From NCBI GenBank assembly GCA_963920525.1, contig OY986439.1:3798501-3862500 (forward strand): a stretch of 64,000 nt of DNA, written 5' to 3'. The notes under the pieces were generated by a model. That model searched no databases. It saw nothing but the letters and a program-made list of their open reading frames with translations, and had not been told where the DNA came from. Source of the DNA: Dichetophora obliterata (taxonomy: Eukaryota; Arthropoda; Insecta; Diptera; Sciomyzidae). Positions 24,964-35,594 of the stretch are shown in pieces (the first letter of the stretch is position 1; the number at the start of each line of letters is the position of its first letter). The position numbers and the translations under genes were made by a program.

Positions 24964-25823
24964 ATATGGGTCATTCTTTTACAAACCGTACAGATTTGAC
25001 CCATTTTTGATTTGCATGAATTTTTTTTTACGGGTTCTATGTGACTGACGTCAGGTACCACGCGAGTTTATTTTTTTTTTTTTTTGCAATAGTAATAATC
25101 ATTTCGATAAAAAAGCATTTTCTATGTAAAATTTGATGTAGAATACGATGGTTATGTTTAAAACACGCTAACTGGTGGGTAAGATTGTAAAAAAATTATT
25201 TAAACATTTAAATTGTTAATAAATAAAATATATTTAAATTTTTTGAAACTATTTTCTTCTTAAGCCTAGTACTCTGTTCGTTTGCGTGAAATTTCGCTGA
25301 CAATATCTTTTTATTTGTTGCGTGAAATTTCTGACTTAAAGTTTGTTGCGAGGAATTCCAATGGCAACGTGTCTCAGAGAGATTCAGAGAATATGTTGGG
25401 CAATTTCTTATGATCTCTCTCTTTTCACTTCAAAATAAATAGGCAATACAATTAAATTTTCGTGAAAAAATGTTGCTCAGAAACATGTTGCGATAATTTC
25501 ACGCTGCGGAACAAAGTACTGCTCTGACGAAAATGTTGTGAATATTTCCACGCTTGTTTCGCAGCTGTCACTTTTTATATGGAGATTTGAGTGGAATTTC
25601 ACATGAAACTGAACAGAGTACTATGCCTTAAAATTAATTTTTTTTTATCTTCAAAACGAAACAAAAAACTTTTCTCCTAGCTTAAAAAAAAGAACCGAAG
25701 TTATGTATTTTTGAAAATTAGTTTCCATGGAAAAAATCACGAACATCTCAAATTTTTAACCCTCTCTATTTTCATAATGTGTCGGTCAGAATAGTGTTTG
25801 ATTTGTAAAAGAATAACCCATAT
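24964..25823. mobile_element. TIR element, 0.86 kb, possible TA duplication
   Basis: ATATGGGTCATTCTTTTACA at the left is inverted at the right (ending 25823) with one mismatch. If the ends are read as TGGGT..., TA stands outside both, as in Tc1/mariner-type elements. A second element (25263-25627) is nested in it. A partial relative is at 32423-32760. Non-coding. Confidence 0.6.
25263..25627. mobile_element. Nested MITE, 365 bp, TSD TTA
   Basis: The ends AGCCTAGTACTCTGTTC and the inverted GAACAGAGTACTATGCC match with a single offset. TTA lies directly outside on both sides (25260-25262 and 25628-25630). Similarity continues inward (GTGAAATTTC). The TTA duplication suggests PIF/Harbinger. Confidence 0.6.
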
Positions 25824-26403
25824 ACTACATGAAGTTTGGGTCACTTGGGACTACTAAACAGTCGTTTCGCACTAAGAGATTTGATAATTTTTTTTAATGG
25901 ATTTTGGCCCGCTGATTCCAAAAATCGTTTCTATTTGAAAATCGATGGTACCGTTTTTGAGATAATTGCATTTGAAATGTTTGCCATTTTCATTAAAAGG
26001 TTTTGTTACTACTGTATTTTGTATAAATTTGTATGAATTAAACCTTTAGGCACATTTTATGATAAATTTCAAATTAATCTAACGAACACATAATTTTTGG
26101 CAGTTATTTAAGTAAATTTTCCCATTTTCATTGAAATTGGAAAAAGGCAATTTTTGTTAGAGAATGCAGTACATAGCTCAAAAATGATTTACAGTAGTAG
26201 TTATGTATCGATATGAGCCCATTTGAATTTCCGTACATATCATAGTGCTTGTTGGTAAACACTGTCAACTGATCAAAGCTGCAATGACCTTTTGATCACA
26301 AAAAAAGTTAAAATCGTTTTGGTTTCGGTGACTTTTTTGTAATGCTTTCAGTTTTTATAAAAAAAAGCTAAAAATTTCTTGTCATTTGTGTGAAAAACAA
26401 AGT

Positions 26404-26921
26404 GAAATGCCGAAAATTGTGTGCAATTTTAATCCTGACAGGTTTTGCTATATTTGTGGATTATATTTTCAGTCCACAAGGACACAAAGTATAACAGATG
26501 CATTAAGGAGAACTTATCAGAATTACTTTGGGTTTGCTATTTTGCATCAAGACAAAAAGTGGGTGACGCACGTTTTGCGTACAAGTCGTCGAATAACTTT
26601 GCAAGCGTGGGTTTCAGGAGCACAACGAAAATTTTCATTTAGCGTGCCAATGTCCTGGAGAAAGCAAACAAATCATAAATTTTTCATTTAGCGTGCTAAT
26701 GTCCTGGAGAAAGCAAAGAAATCATGAAATTTTCATTTAGCGTGCTAATGTCCTGGAGAAAGCAAAGAAATAATGAAACTGACTGTTATTTCTGCTTCAC
26801 TCAGTTAGTTGGAGTTAAAGAGCAGCGTTAAATGACTGTGAACTATGCCGATGTGCCGTCGTTGACAAAACAGATTCCAAACTCTAAGGGAATACCATTG
26901 CCAAAATGTCGCGTTCCATAA
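26404..26921 (+). pseudogene. Broken N-terminal fragment of a zinc-binding protein family
   Basis: The reading frame from ATG 26407 encodes MPKIVCNFNPDRFCYICGLY, then YFGFAILHQDKKW, and ends near SVPMSWRKQTNH. I recall this pattern (CYxCG, YFGxxxxHQDKxW, PMxWRExxNH, CYFC) from an uncharacterised, multi-copy arthropod protein family that behaves like a mobile or virus-like gene; that is memory, not a search. The frame is disrupted by a 49 bp triplication (26636-26782). After it the expected continuation appears: CYFCFTQLVG (from 26784), then past a stop YADVPSLTKQIPNS and PLPKC, ending at a stop at 26919-26921. The CxxC pairs suggest zinc binding. Several positions that are Cys in the family as I remember it look lost, and the rest of the gene is missing. 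It is a dead fragment. Confidence 0.5.
26636..26782 (+). repeat. 49 bp tandem triplication inside the pseudogene
   Basis: Three copies start at 26636, 26685 and 26734, each beginning CATTTAGCGTG and containing TGTCCTGGAGAAAGCAAA. The copies differ by only a few bases. The unit is not a multiple of three, so it breaks the frame encoding PMSWRKQ. Confidence 0.85.
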
Positions 26922-27865
26922 AGCAGATAGCGACGGCGTGTTTCAGAAGAACCAACAGCGTCGGCTCAATCCAATGGATAAGAATTCAACCCAACGAACC
27001 GTAAAATCTCGTTAGAGCATTTGTCAAATGGGATGAAAATTTTCCGTTCTATGTTTTTATATCCAAAACATTGATTGATAAGCTAGATTTTTGTTTTCAA
27101 ATCAACCATTAGTGGGTCTCCAGTACAAAAGTTGCCCAAAAATGCAATACGGGGGACGCCAAAATTTGTTAAGACCAAAAAAGTATACCGATCAAAAATA
27201 TTTTTATACACTATTTAATTTTGGTACCATCATTGGGGCTCAGATTTTCGTTACACTATAATATTTATAGTATAGTGTAATTGTTGATAGTTCAGCATTT
27301 ATTTTTTTTAGGAAATTTTTTAATTGTGCTGTCATGTGCTATATATACTTGAGGTGCAATATACCAACAGAGCTAAAAAATTTGCAAAACTTTGGAGACT
27401 TTTTTTTGCAGTTTTTTGCAGGCTTATTTTTCCTACACTTTCAGTTGTTGTGCCATAATGAATTTGAGTTGTGCTGCAACATGAAATAGTATATTAAGAA
27501 ATTAATATTTTCCTAAGTGCTTGAATTTTTTATGATGAAGTAGCAAAGCTATAATATCTGTGTTCATATTCATAATTTTAGCTACAACTAAATAATGTCG
27601 AAGGACTGAATTGAATGAATACTAAATTGACATTGACAGTTGTGAAGTGACATTTACCACAAACTAATTCCAATTACACATTTTTCATTTGTGCGAATAA
27701 AGCAATATTTTCTATATGTTTTTACAAGGATTGCAGTTCACAAAAATTTTGTTTCAATTCACATTAACTTTAGTGTTTAGTGTTATTCATTATTCCTTAT
27801 TATATTTTATTCGTAAATATTTTTTTATTCATAACTTATTTTCTAGTCATTATTCAAATCCAATT
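26922..27865. other. Non-coding stretch
   Basis: Nothing recognised beyond ATTCATTATTC-type AT-rich sequence near 27785-27855, which resembles that at 17.1 and 48.7 kb. Confidence 0.4.
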
Positions 27866-27871
27866 TTACCA

Positions 27872-29138
27872 ATTACACTATGACACAAAATGAGGGTCAT
27901 TGTCTCGGCGGTGAGCCAAACCAATCTCAAACGATTGTATATTTATCAATAACTAAAACCAAAGCTCCTTTTTGCTCCACTACGTCACAAATATATTTTA
28001 CAGTAGTTTTAAATATTACGTTTTTGGTCAAAAATGGAATTAAACAATATGAAAAATTATGTGTTAAACTAAATTCAGGGTGTGTATTGTCTTCAGAAGC
28101 CTGAATTAAATTTTCCGGGAAATATTTTTTGGAACACTTTAACCCCCTAGCTCCTTCCAGTGTGGGTCAGTTTGCGGCTTTTTTTGGAAAAGACCCTATA
28201 AGTCAACTTTAGAGGGAGGTCATAGGTTAAAACTCTCCATAAAAAATATTCTCCAGAAAATTTCACTAGGTGTCACCCAAGACAAGTAACCTCTACAAGT
28301 TAAAGGGTTCACATAAAAGCGTATCGAAAAGATAATACATTTATTTTTAAGCAACTATTGCATCGTGCGATAATATCTTCATTTAGTAATAAATTTGTAA
28401 TATTATAACGGTCCAGCGTAACGCTATTAAGCTATAATTATATTCGTAATACTTTATAAGTTATAGTAACAAATTACGTAAGTTGTATTAAGGTGGCTTA
28501 GCTTAGAAACTCAATTAAGTGGGAATTGAGTAATGTAATTAAAATTGTGAAAGTGAAAGTGTCGTGGTTTTTTTCGAAAAATTTTATTTTCAATGGAGTT
28601 CTGCGGAAACTTAAAGAAATTTTGTTATATCAAATGATATTTCGTGCCATAACAGTGATAATGCTATGAACACTATTTAAAAAAAACTTTAAAATTACCT
28701 AACATGAAATGTATTATCTCTTTGGTTGGTATTTTATGTGTAACCTTTAACTCGTAGAGGTTGCTTGGTAATATTTTTTTGAAGGTTTTAACCTTTGACC
28801 TCCCTAAATGTTGGCTTATAGAGTCTTTTCCAAATAAAGGGTCAAATTGACCCATACTGGAAATAGCTCGGAGGTTAAAGTGGTCCAAAAAAATATTCCC
28901 CAGAAAACTTTAATTTAGCCTTCCAAAGACAAGAACCACCCTATGTTAAGTTTAACATATAATTTTTTATATTTTTTAATTTTATTTTGACGAAAAAATT
29001 TTAAATTTAAAACTTCTGTAAAAAAAAATTTGTGACGTAGTAGAGCAAAAAGCGACTTGGGCCTTTGTTATTGATGTCAAACACTATCGTTTAAGATTGG
29101 TTTGGTTCACCCCCGAAAATATGTGTTGCACTGTGTTA
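27872..29138. mobile_element. Near-palindromic fold-back element, 1.27 kb
   Basis: The left 450 bp can be followed, inverted, in the right 400 bp. Examples are GTGAGCCAAACCAATCT against AGATTGGTTTGGTTCAC, CTACGTCACAAAT against ATTTGTGACGTAG, and ACCTCTACAAGTTAAAGG against CCTTTAACTCGTAGAGGT. The outer ends are TTACACTATGACACA and the inverse TAACACAGTGCAACACA. The loop (about 28330-28730) has no coding sequence. Arm divergence suggests an old insertion. Confidence 0.65.
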
Positions 29139-29691
29139 TCCAATAAAAATAAGATGCAACTTAAAAATCGAATAGCAGGATTACTTTGTAAAATTTAAAG
29201 TAAACAAAAACGGAATAATAAATATGATTATAGTAACAGCGTCGGAATAAAAATAGGCTTTTGCAAATTCATACATTAATTTGAAAAAAAATTTAAAATG
29301 CATTATTTTATTTTATTTTCGTGCATTGAATATAAATTCAAAATTTTATTCGAAAGTTAATTTTTATTGATTGAATGTGTTCTTTTTTCGACATTTATTG
29401 AATAAATTTTTTAAATACTTATTTATAGCAACCCAAAAAAAGAGAATTGTTTTACATATATATAATATAGTAAGTAAAATTAAATTGAATGCATTCTGTG
29501 AAAGGATCTCTCTTTTCTTTTTTTTAAATTTGCTAGTTCATTCATTTAATTCATTTCTTAGTTTTTATAAAGTAATTATTATTATCTATACACTTATATA
29601 CCCTCAAATAAAAAATTGTACTTATAGCTATTTTAAAGCTCCTCTCTTAAAATAAAACTTTCCCAAGGATGCAATTTTGTATAATGGTTAG

Positions 29692-29892
29692 TAGGGATCG
29701 GATTTTTATGCAAAATCATTTTTAAATCAAATCCTATTTAAAAATAGGATTGCAACAATTATTTTGTTTTCTAAAAATATTGATTAAAGATACATATTTT
29801 ATCCAAATGTTTTAAAATTTTGCATAAAATTTGTATATCTTAGATTTTTGACATTAATTTTTTATACGTTTTGCATAAAAGTCCGATCCCTA
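29692..29892. mobile_element. hAT-type MITE, 201 bp
   Basis: TAGGGATCGGATTTTTATGC (continuing AAAA) at the left is inverted at the right with one mismatch. The 8 bases outside are ATGGTTAG and ATGATAAG, matching at six of eight positions, consistent with a decayed 8 bp hAT duplication. Non-coding. Confidence 0.65.
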
Positions 29893-30635
29893 ATGATAAG
29901 ATAATAATAATAATGTTTGTGTTTAAATTGTCACAGCAGAGAGAGATTGCATACACAAATTTTTATTCGTCGATAAGTCGAAAGAACGCATAAAACAATG
30001 CGAACGAACAACAAATTCTTCCATGGCATTTGAGTATTTCTAATTTATTCAAATACAATAATAAAGTTTGTCTAAATATCCAATCCCAAGGAATTTGAAA
30101 TATTCTAATCTCCATCTAATGAAACTCATTTTCTATGTCTTTCAAAAATTTTCAACATTTTTCATGTTTATTTAATTGCTAGAAACAACATTACCTTGTT
30201 ACACCACTTTAATAACAGAAGCTGCTACCACTAAGTATCCTTCCGTTGTGCAACTCTATTAAAATTCATTTCATAACAAGTAATAATTTGTACCTCATTA
30301 GTTGGAAAAATTTTAAATAGTTCTGAAAAGGTAAACAAAAAAACTGTGTTCTATGCTAGGCGGCCTACCTTTGATGTTTACAAACCAGACGTCGTAATTC
30401 TAGTCTAAACAAACATAATTGCAACAAGGTCACACAGGCTGGCCAGCTTGCCCGCCTCTTGCAACCACAAACAAACCGAGTCAACACTGTGTGGGAATTT
30501 CACAGTCATTGTACAAGATCAAAAAACAATAACAACAACAGCACCGACATAGAACCAGCAGCAACAACCACATCATCTACAACTTTTACCAATCGAACTT
30601 ATTTTGTAATGAGTTTCAGTGAGTTCTGTTCACAG

Positions 30636-30694
30636 GATCTGAACAGCAGTCAAAGCTGCAGGAGGCTGCCCAACACCAAGACCGTATCGTACAG
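30636..30694 (+). CDS. Candidate internal exon of an unidentified host gene
   Basis: A 59 bp segment sits between a good acceptor (TTCTGTTCACAG) and a good donor (ACAG/GTAAAA). In one frame it reads DLNSSQSCRRLPNTKTVSY plus two bases. Joined to the segment at 30988 this stays open for 18 further residues. In another frame it reads SEQQSKLQEAAQHQDRIVQ, which looks like a coiled coil but meets a stop in the next segment if spliced there. It lies after CAA-rich sequence often seen near fly exons. I do not recognise the protein. Confidence 0.35.
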
Positions 30695-30806
30695 GTAAAA
30701 TAAAAACCGACTTCACACATCATCATATTTGAATGAATAAAATAATGAATGAATGGTGAGAATCATGAATGGATCAGATAGGAATTCAAGAAACATGCAA
30801 TGGCAA

Positions 30807-30838
30807 AGAGAGAGAGAGAGAGAGAGTGAGAGAGAGCA
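30807..30838 (+). repeat. (GA)n microsatellite
   Basis: About 16 GA units with one GTGA interruption. Confidence 0.9.
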
Positions 30839-30987
30839 GAGCAGAGAAGAGCTAGTGATCATCTCTCTACCGGAAATGCTAGAAATTCTACGAAGATTTA
30901 GAAATAATGACAAGACAAACATAGAGTTACATATAATTATTTTGGAAACGAAATAAAAACTATGAAGATCTTTAATTAATGCTGCAG

Positions 30988-31045
30988 GGCCGCAACCGGC
31001 TTCGATGCTGAAGTTGAAGATCGTGAGAGTGGGTATGACAGATGA
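30988..31045 (+). CDS. Candidate terminal exon paired with 30636-30694
   Basis: It starts after ATTAATGCTGCAG and, in phase with the preceding candidate, encodes R-AATGFDAEVEDRESGYDR followed by TGA at 31043-31045. The composition is acidic and far less AT-biased than its surroundings. The intron would be 293 bp (30695-30987) and contains the GA microsatellite. An alternative donor (GTGG/GTATGA) near 31032 could extend the gene further. A possible AATAAA follows near 31748. Confidence 0.3.
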
Positions 31046-31049
31046 GTAA

Positions 31050-32422
31050 GAGGCGGCGAATGAGTCCTGTGAATGACATGATTGACAACTAGTATTCGAA
31101 CCGAAAGCCTTGTTTGAGTAGCACGCAAAGCAATGAAGACACGCACATTAATACAGCTCAAGAATGATGATCGACATGTACAACGGAGGATCAGTGCTGA
31201 TCCACTCCATTCCTTTGTACATATTTAGTATTAAGTGACTTGAGGGGAACGATAATCATTTAACAAATTGTCGTCTTTTAACACAAGTGTCTGATGCAAA
31301 AGCAGCAGCAGCAGCATCTTCTGCCATTAAGAGCTACAAATAAGATTTTAAAAATATTTTTCCCAGCAAAGCTTCTCAGCCAAGAAGAGCGTTCATTGAA
31401 CACATTTAAAACGCACTTGCATTGCGAGCAAGTGTAATGCGAGACGCAATGAATTCTTCTTTATCCACAGAAACAGTCGTTGGCTGCCCCGTCTTCTGAC
31501 CTATTAGCATTGAAATGTTCTGATGGTTTTTTTTTTTGTTTGTTATGAAATGGATTAAATTGAAAGAATAGGAATGACGCACTGAACGAACGAACGAACG
31601 TATTTGTTGGCTCATCGCTCGAGGTTGGGTTGAGTTGCCAGCGCTGTATTGCCATCGCCATCTGCGGCACATGTGGTTTTAGCGCTCTAAGTCTAGCAAC
31701 AAGCAGCCGAAGGAATTCATATGTTTTCGCAAATATTCACAAAAAAAAATAAACATCTTCTATTTAACATTCTTGTTGGTTAAAACATTCAGCCTAGACG
31801 CGCCTAGACGCGCCATCAAATGGAAACCTCAAACTTCCTGTTTGGCGCATACAGCTTAAAGACAAGCAAACTGTCAGTCGCTAGATTGGCTACACAGTTC
31901 AGTCAACTTATCATTGGAGTGATTTTGTTTTTAAAAAATATTTTTATTCCTATTGATTTTGCCAACTGATTGGGAAGCGGAAGAAGTAATAAAAAACAAC
32001 TGAATTATGTCGTGGAACTTAAGTGCTTTGTGGTTGCGTATATGAAAGATTTTAAATTCAGAAACAGAAAAGAAATCTTACCATCTCACTACAGCCTCGT
32101 TCAGAGGTTAACTGCACCATAGGTTTGAAAATGTATAAAGATGAAATGCAAAGGGGACTGTTTGAAACCAAAAATCCCCTCTTCTACAAGAAAAATGACC
32201 ACACTTTAAAAACAACAGTTTCGTAATGTCTAAAAATAGACAGTAGAGCAAGTCACATTTGTATGGATTTTGTTAAAGTATCTGGGATTCTCCGTGCACC
32301 CTCCCCCCCCCCCACCACCTGAAAATACGATGGTTGCAACCCTTGAAAGTCCAAGAATTGTCAAAAATGGCCCGGTTCTGTTTGAAAATCCGGGTTTCGG
32401 AGAGTGATTTTGGATGAAATGT
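31050..32422. other. Non-coding stretch, moderately GC-rich at first
   Basis: The first 700 bases are less AT-rich than most of the window but I find no convincing open frame. A tandem GCGCCTAGAC duplication lies near 31797-31815. A run of C with CACCACC follows at about 32302-32318. Confidence 0.4.
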
Positions 32423-32760
32423 ATATGGGTCATTCTTTTACAAACCGAACACCATTCTGACCGCCACATTTTTGATTTACATGAAATTTTTTTACGGGTT
32501 CTACATCGAAAAAAAGAGACACGTGTTCTGTTTAACTTCGGTTCTGTTTTAGCTAAAGACAACTTTTTTGTTTCATTTTCAATATAAAAAATGAGTTTTA
32601 AGGAAAAAAAAGTTTTAAAATAATTTATGAAAAATTTCATATTGTTATACGCAATTTCAATATTAATATTAATACCAATATTTCAATATTAAAACCAATA
32701 TTACAAAACACTTAGCGTATTTTAAACATAACCATCGTATTCTTCGGTTTATAAATTTTT
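32423..32760. mobile_element. Truncated relative of the 24964-25823 element
   Basis: ATATGGGTCATTCTTTTACA with the following CCGAACACCATTCTGACCG matches the right end of the 24964-25823 element in inverse orientation. Further on, TTTAAACATAACCATCGTAT matches its internal sequence near 25140. No second terminus is found, so the copy is incomplete. Confidence 0.55.
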
Positions 32761-33242
32761 TTAATGCTTTTAAAATTTACGAAAAAAAGACAAAAGCACC
32801 AACTTCTATGTTAAACTAGCTGGAAAATATGATTTCGAACTTAGGTCCGGTCCTAATAAGCACATTTAAAGTCAACATTTTAAAATTTGTTCATATAATT
32901 TTTTATTCGTGTTTATCCTTTGCATTGATTTTTTTTTATATATTTAAAAATAGTAATGTTTACATATAAGACAGAGTCTTTTGAATGCATCAAGCAGTTT
33001 AGAATAACAACTAGATTCGAATAACAACTAGATAAAAAACAGAAAAATAAATATAACTTAAAACTAACATTTAGTGATTTAACAAAAATCATAAATAATA
33101 ATAAATATTATAGCAACGGCTAGTCATAAATAACAACAAATCATGAATGAACAAAAAAACATTATTACATTATTAGATAAAAAAAAAGAAAAAAAACATA
33201 AATTATGAAGAAATAGTAAGTTTAGATAGATAAGTAGTAGTA

Positions 33243-33974
33243 TTAGGAAAAGTATTCGAAAATATCATGTTTAAAGTTGCGTTTATTTTGAATAATTTTA
33301 ATTCTTAGAGGTAACGAGTTCCAAATTTTGATAGCGTTTACAAAGAAAAGTCTGTTTGAGTTTAAAAAATTGTATCTCGGGATAATAAGGTTCATGTTTC
33401 TATTCGATATGCAAAATTGTAACTTATCAAATAAATATTTAGGTGTTTTTGTGTAAATCAAATTATGCAAAAATATGCAGTTCCTGGCATCCAGATAATT
33501 GAACATTTTGCAACCAAGTATTTGATTGCTCAAATGACTAACGCGGTCAAACTTTCTGAGGCCATAAACATATCTGACAGCGTTATTAAAAACTTGTTGT
33601 AACTTAAGTTTGGACCTCGAATCAAGTTTACTATACACAACATCTGAGTACGTAATGAATGGCATTATAAGCTGGAGTACAAAATTTCTCCTAGTGCCGA
33701 CGGGTACAAATGATGCTGTCCACCTCAGGTTCCGAAGGGCATAATAAATCTTAGAAACAACCGAATTAATGTGATCCTCACAAGAAAGTGAGGAATTAAT
33801 GTGATTTCCAAGATTTTTAACTTTATCAACAAATCTTAGCCCTACACCATTAAGATAAATCGTTGGTATATCAGAAAAAGAGTAACTAGATTTAAAGATC
33901 GGTAAAACAAATGACTTCAGTGGATTGATCTTGGACGTTTTTTCAAAATAATTTAATGCATTGTTTCTGCCCAT
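33243..33974 (-). pseudogene. LINE ORF2 C-terminal fragment (reverse transcriptase tail)
   Basis: This 243-residue open frame corresponds to the part of a non-LTR retrotransposon ORF2 that follows the YADD box. It has an NPLKSFVLPIF segment, LNGVGLRFVDKVKNLG (the V-x-x-LG box), HINSVVSKIYYALRNL, ITYSDVVY, NNAVRYVYGL, and the terminal NAIKIWNSLP. The catalytic palm, endonuclease and ORF1 are absent, so this is a 5'-truncated copy, as is usual for LINEs. The first ATG is simply where the frame becomes open and is not a native start. It is not closely similar to the LINE at 58-62 kb and belongs to a different family. The clade cannot be fixed from this segment. Confidence 0.8.
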
Positions 33975-34266
33975 TTTATGGTTTTAATAATTAAAAAAAA
34001 TTAAAACAGGATCGACCCATTTTTGAATGAGATGAGATATTTTTTTATAGTGATTTTTAAAGGAATTCATTTTAATCCTTGTGAATGGATTTTCTTTTAC
34101 TGCATATGTTCAGAAATATTATCTTTTGTAGTACCGCATAAAAAGAGTTTGCAATGGCCTTCTTACACGTGAAGTAGAGTTTTTTCCCGCTTCCTATGAA
34201 GTCACTTTACCGTTGTATCTCTACATAAGATTTATTGCTCTCTCAGCAGCATCGTTAGATTGATAT

Positions 34267-34845
34267 TTAAAAACTCGTGCTATCATCATAACTCGAATCA
34301 TTCACAAATAATGATTTGAAAAATTGTTCAGCATTCGATGTAACGAAATTATCGATTCTTAAATTCGAAACATCGACGGAATTGAAATTAATGGAAGCTT
34401 GTTTGACGTTTTTGATTTCGCCAGTTTTCTTAAGTGCTGTCACCATCAGTCGTTTTGTCTCTACGTCAATACTTCTATCAAAAAATGCAAGTCCTATTAA
34501 TGTTTTAGATAAGTAACATAAATGATTGCCGAATAACTTTATTGGCGATTCGTTCATTTATGTTCCGAAAATCAATAAGATTTTCAATTAATGGAAGATT
34601 AAGCTTTTGCGCAGCAAATGGTACATCGGAACCAGTAGGTCGTAAACACGATCACTGTGTTTTTCAAAATTTTTTCCAAATTTATTCCAAATGCTCACTA
34701 ATTCCTTCACGACACAGTTAATGCTTTCGGCGATCGTTTTTTTGTCTGCAAAATGCAGGTGCACCAAGCGTCCTAAAACGTGCTTGCAGTTAGGCAATAT
34801 TATTTTTGGACAATGATGCTGGCTTTTCTCGATCAAATAATGCAT
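34267..34845 (-). pseudogene. Decayed gene of unknown, probably mobile-element family
   Basis: Two adjacent minus-strand frames appear to be parts of one protein. The upstream part (34845-34588) holds HVLGRLVHLHFADKKTIAE and LVPMYHLLRK; the downstream part (34557-34267) holds LFGNHLCYLSKTLIGLAFF and DVETKRLMVTAL. Between them a third frame (LNLPLIENLIDFRNINE) seems to carry the connecting sequence, so at least two frameshifts separate them. The text looks like real protein and reminds me of multi-copy insect proteins of transposon origin, but I cannot name the family. Confidence 0.45.
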
Positions 34846-34903
34846 CTAGCTAGGCATTTTGATTGCATTTTGATTAATTAACATTCAAGGTTGATTAATA
34901 TAC

Positions 34904-35061
34904 AGGTTGAGCCACTTAAGAGAAGCTCGGTCGAACTGTCAGAATGGATGAAAGGATACCAAGAAAAAAAAACCTAAATCTGTACAATTTTTAGCTAACA
35001 GCTTCTTTGACAGTTCGAACAAAGGCGAAAAAAAGTGCTTTTCTCTCAAGTGGCTTAACCT
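34904..35061. mobile_element. Small MITE, 158 bp
   Basis: The end AGGTTGAGCCACTTAAGAGA is inverted at 35041-35061 with two differences, and a second internal inverted pair (TCGAACTGTCA near 34932 and TGACAGTTCGA near 35010) supports a hairpin structure. The flanks are TA-rich (TATAC/ATATA), so a target duplication cannot be defined exactly. Confidence 0.6.
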
Positions 35062-35594
35062 ATATAATCAGCCTTGAGTACATTCAAGTATGTTCTTTCC
35101 CCTTTCCTTACATTCCACTTTCCATCAAACTTTAAATGTGTTTATTGAGACCAGACTTAATTGTACCGGATTTTCGGTACTTGGACTAATAGGCAGTTTT
35201 TATTTTAAAGAAAAATCCAAACATTTCTCTAGTCTTAGTTTTGAACAATTTTAAATGGAAAAGTCTTACTGTGCCTTAAATTCAAGTATTCAAAAACTAA
35301 AATCAGTAACTACACATTAATTTTGGGAATTACAATTACAGCAAAATAAAATCTCATTGATTATAATAAATACGAAAATTGTTGGAGACGAACAACTCTA
35401 AAAATGTTTTTTTTTACAAGATTTCACATAGGATTGCAAGATTTCACAGGAAGTTCAGAAATTTGATTTTTAAATGTAATTTTTAATTTTTTTCATAAGG
35501 CTTTTACTTGAAATACTCCATCTTAAAAAAAACATAATTTTTTACTAAATTGAGCAAAAAGTTTGCGCTTAAAATAGATTTAAAAATAACGCAC
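35062..35594. other. AT-rich stretch, nothing recognised
   Basis: No gene or repeat recognised. Confidence 0.4.

Noticed and set aside
30459..30698. A 79-codon frame as a complete small gene.
   Set aside because: Its first part is CAA microsatellite translation (NNNNNSTDIE). Only the last 59 bp between splice-like sites has exon character, and that is listed separately.
32230..32640. A 136-codon minus-strand frame.
   Set aside because: It runs through a poly-C/poly-G tract and a truncated MITE copy. Nothing in it resembles a protein family.
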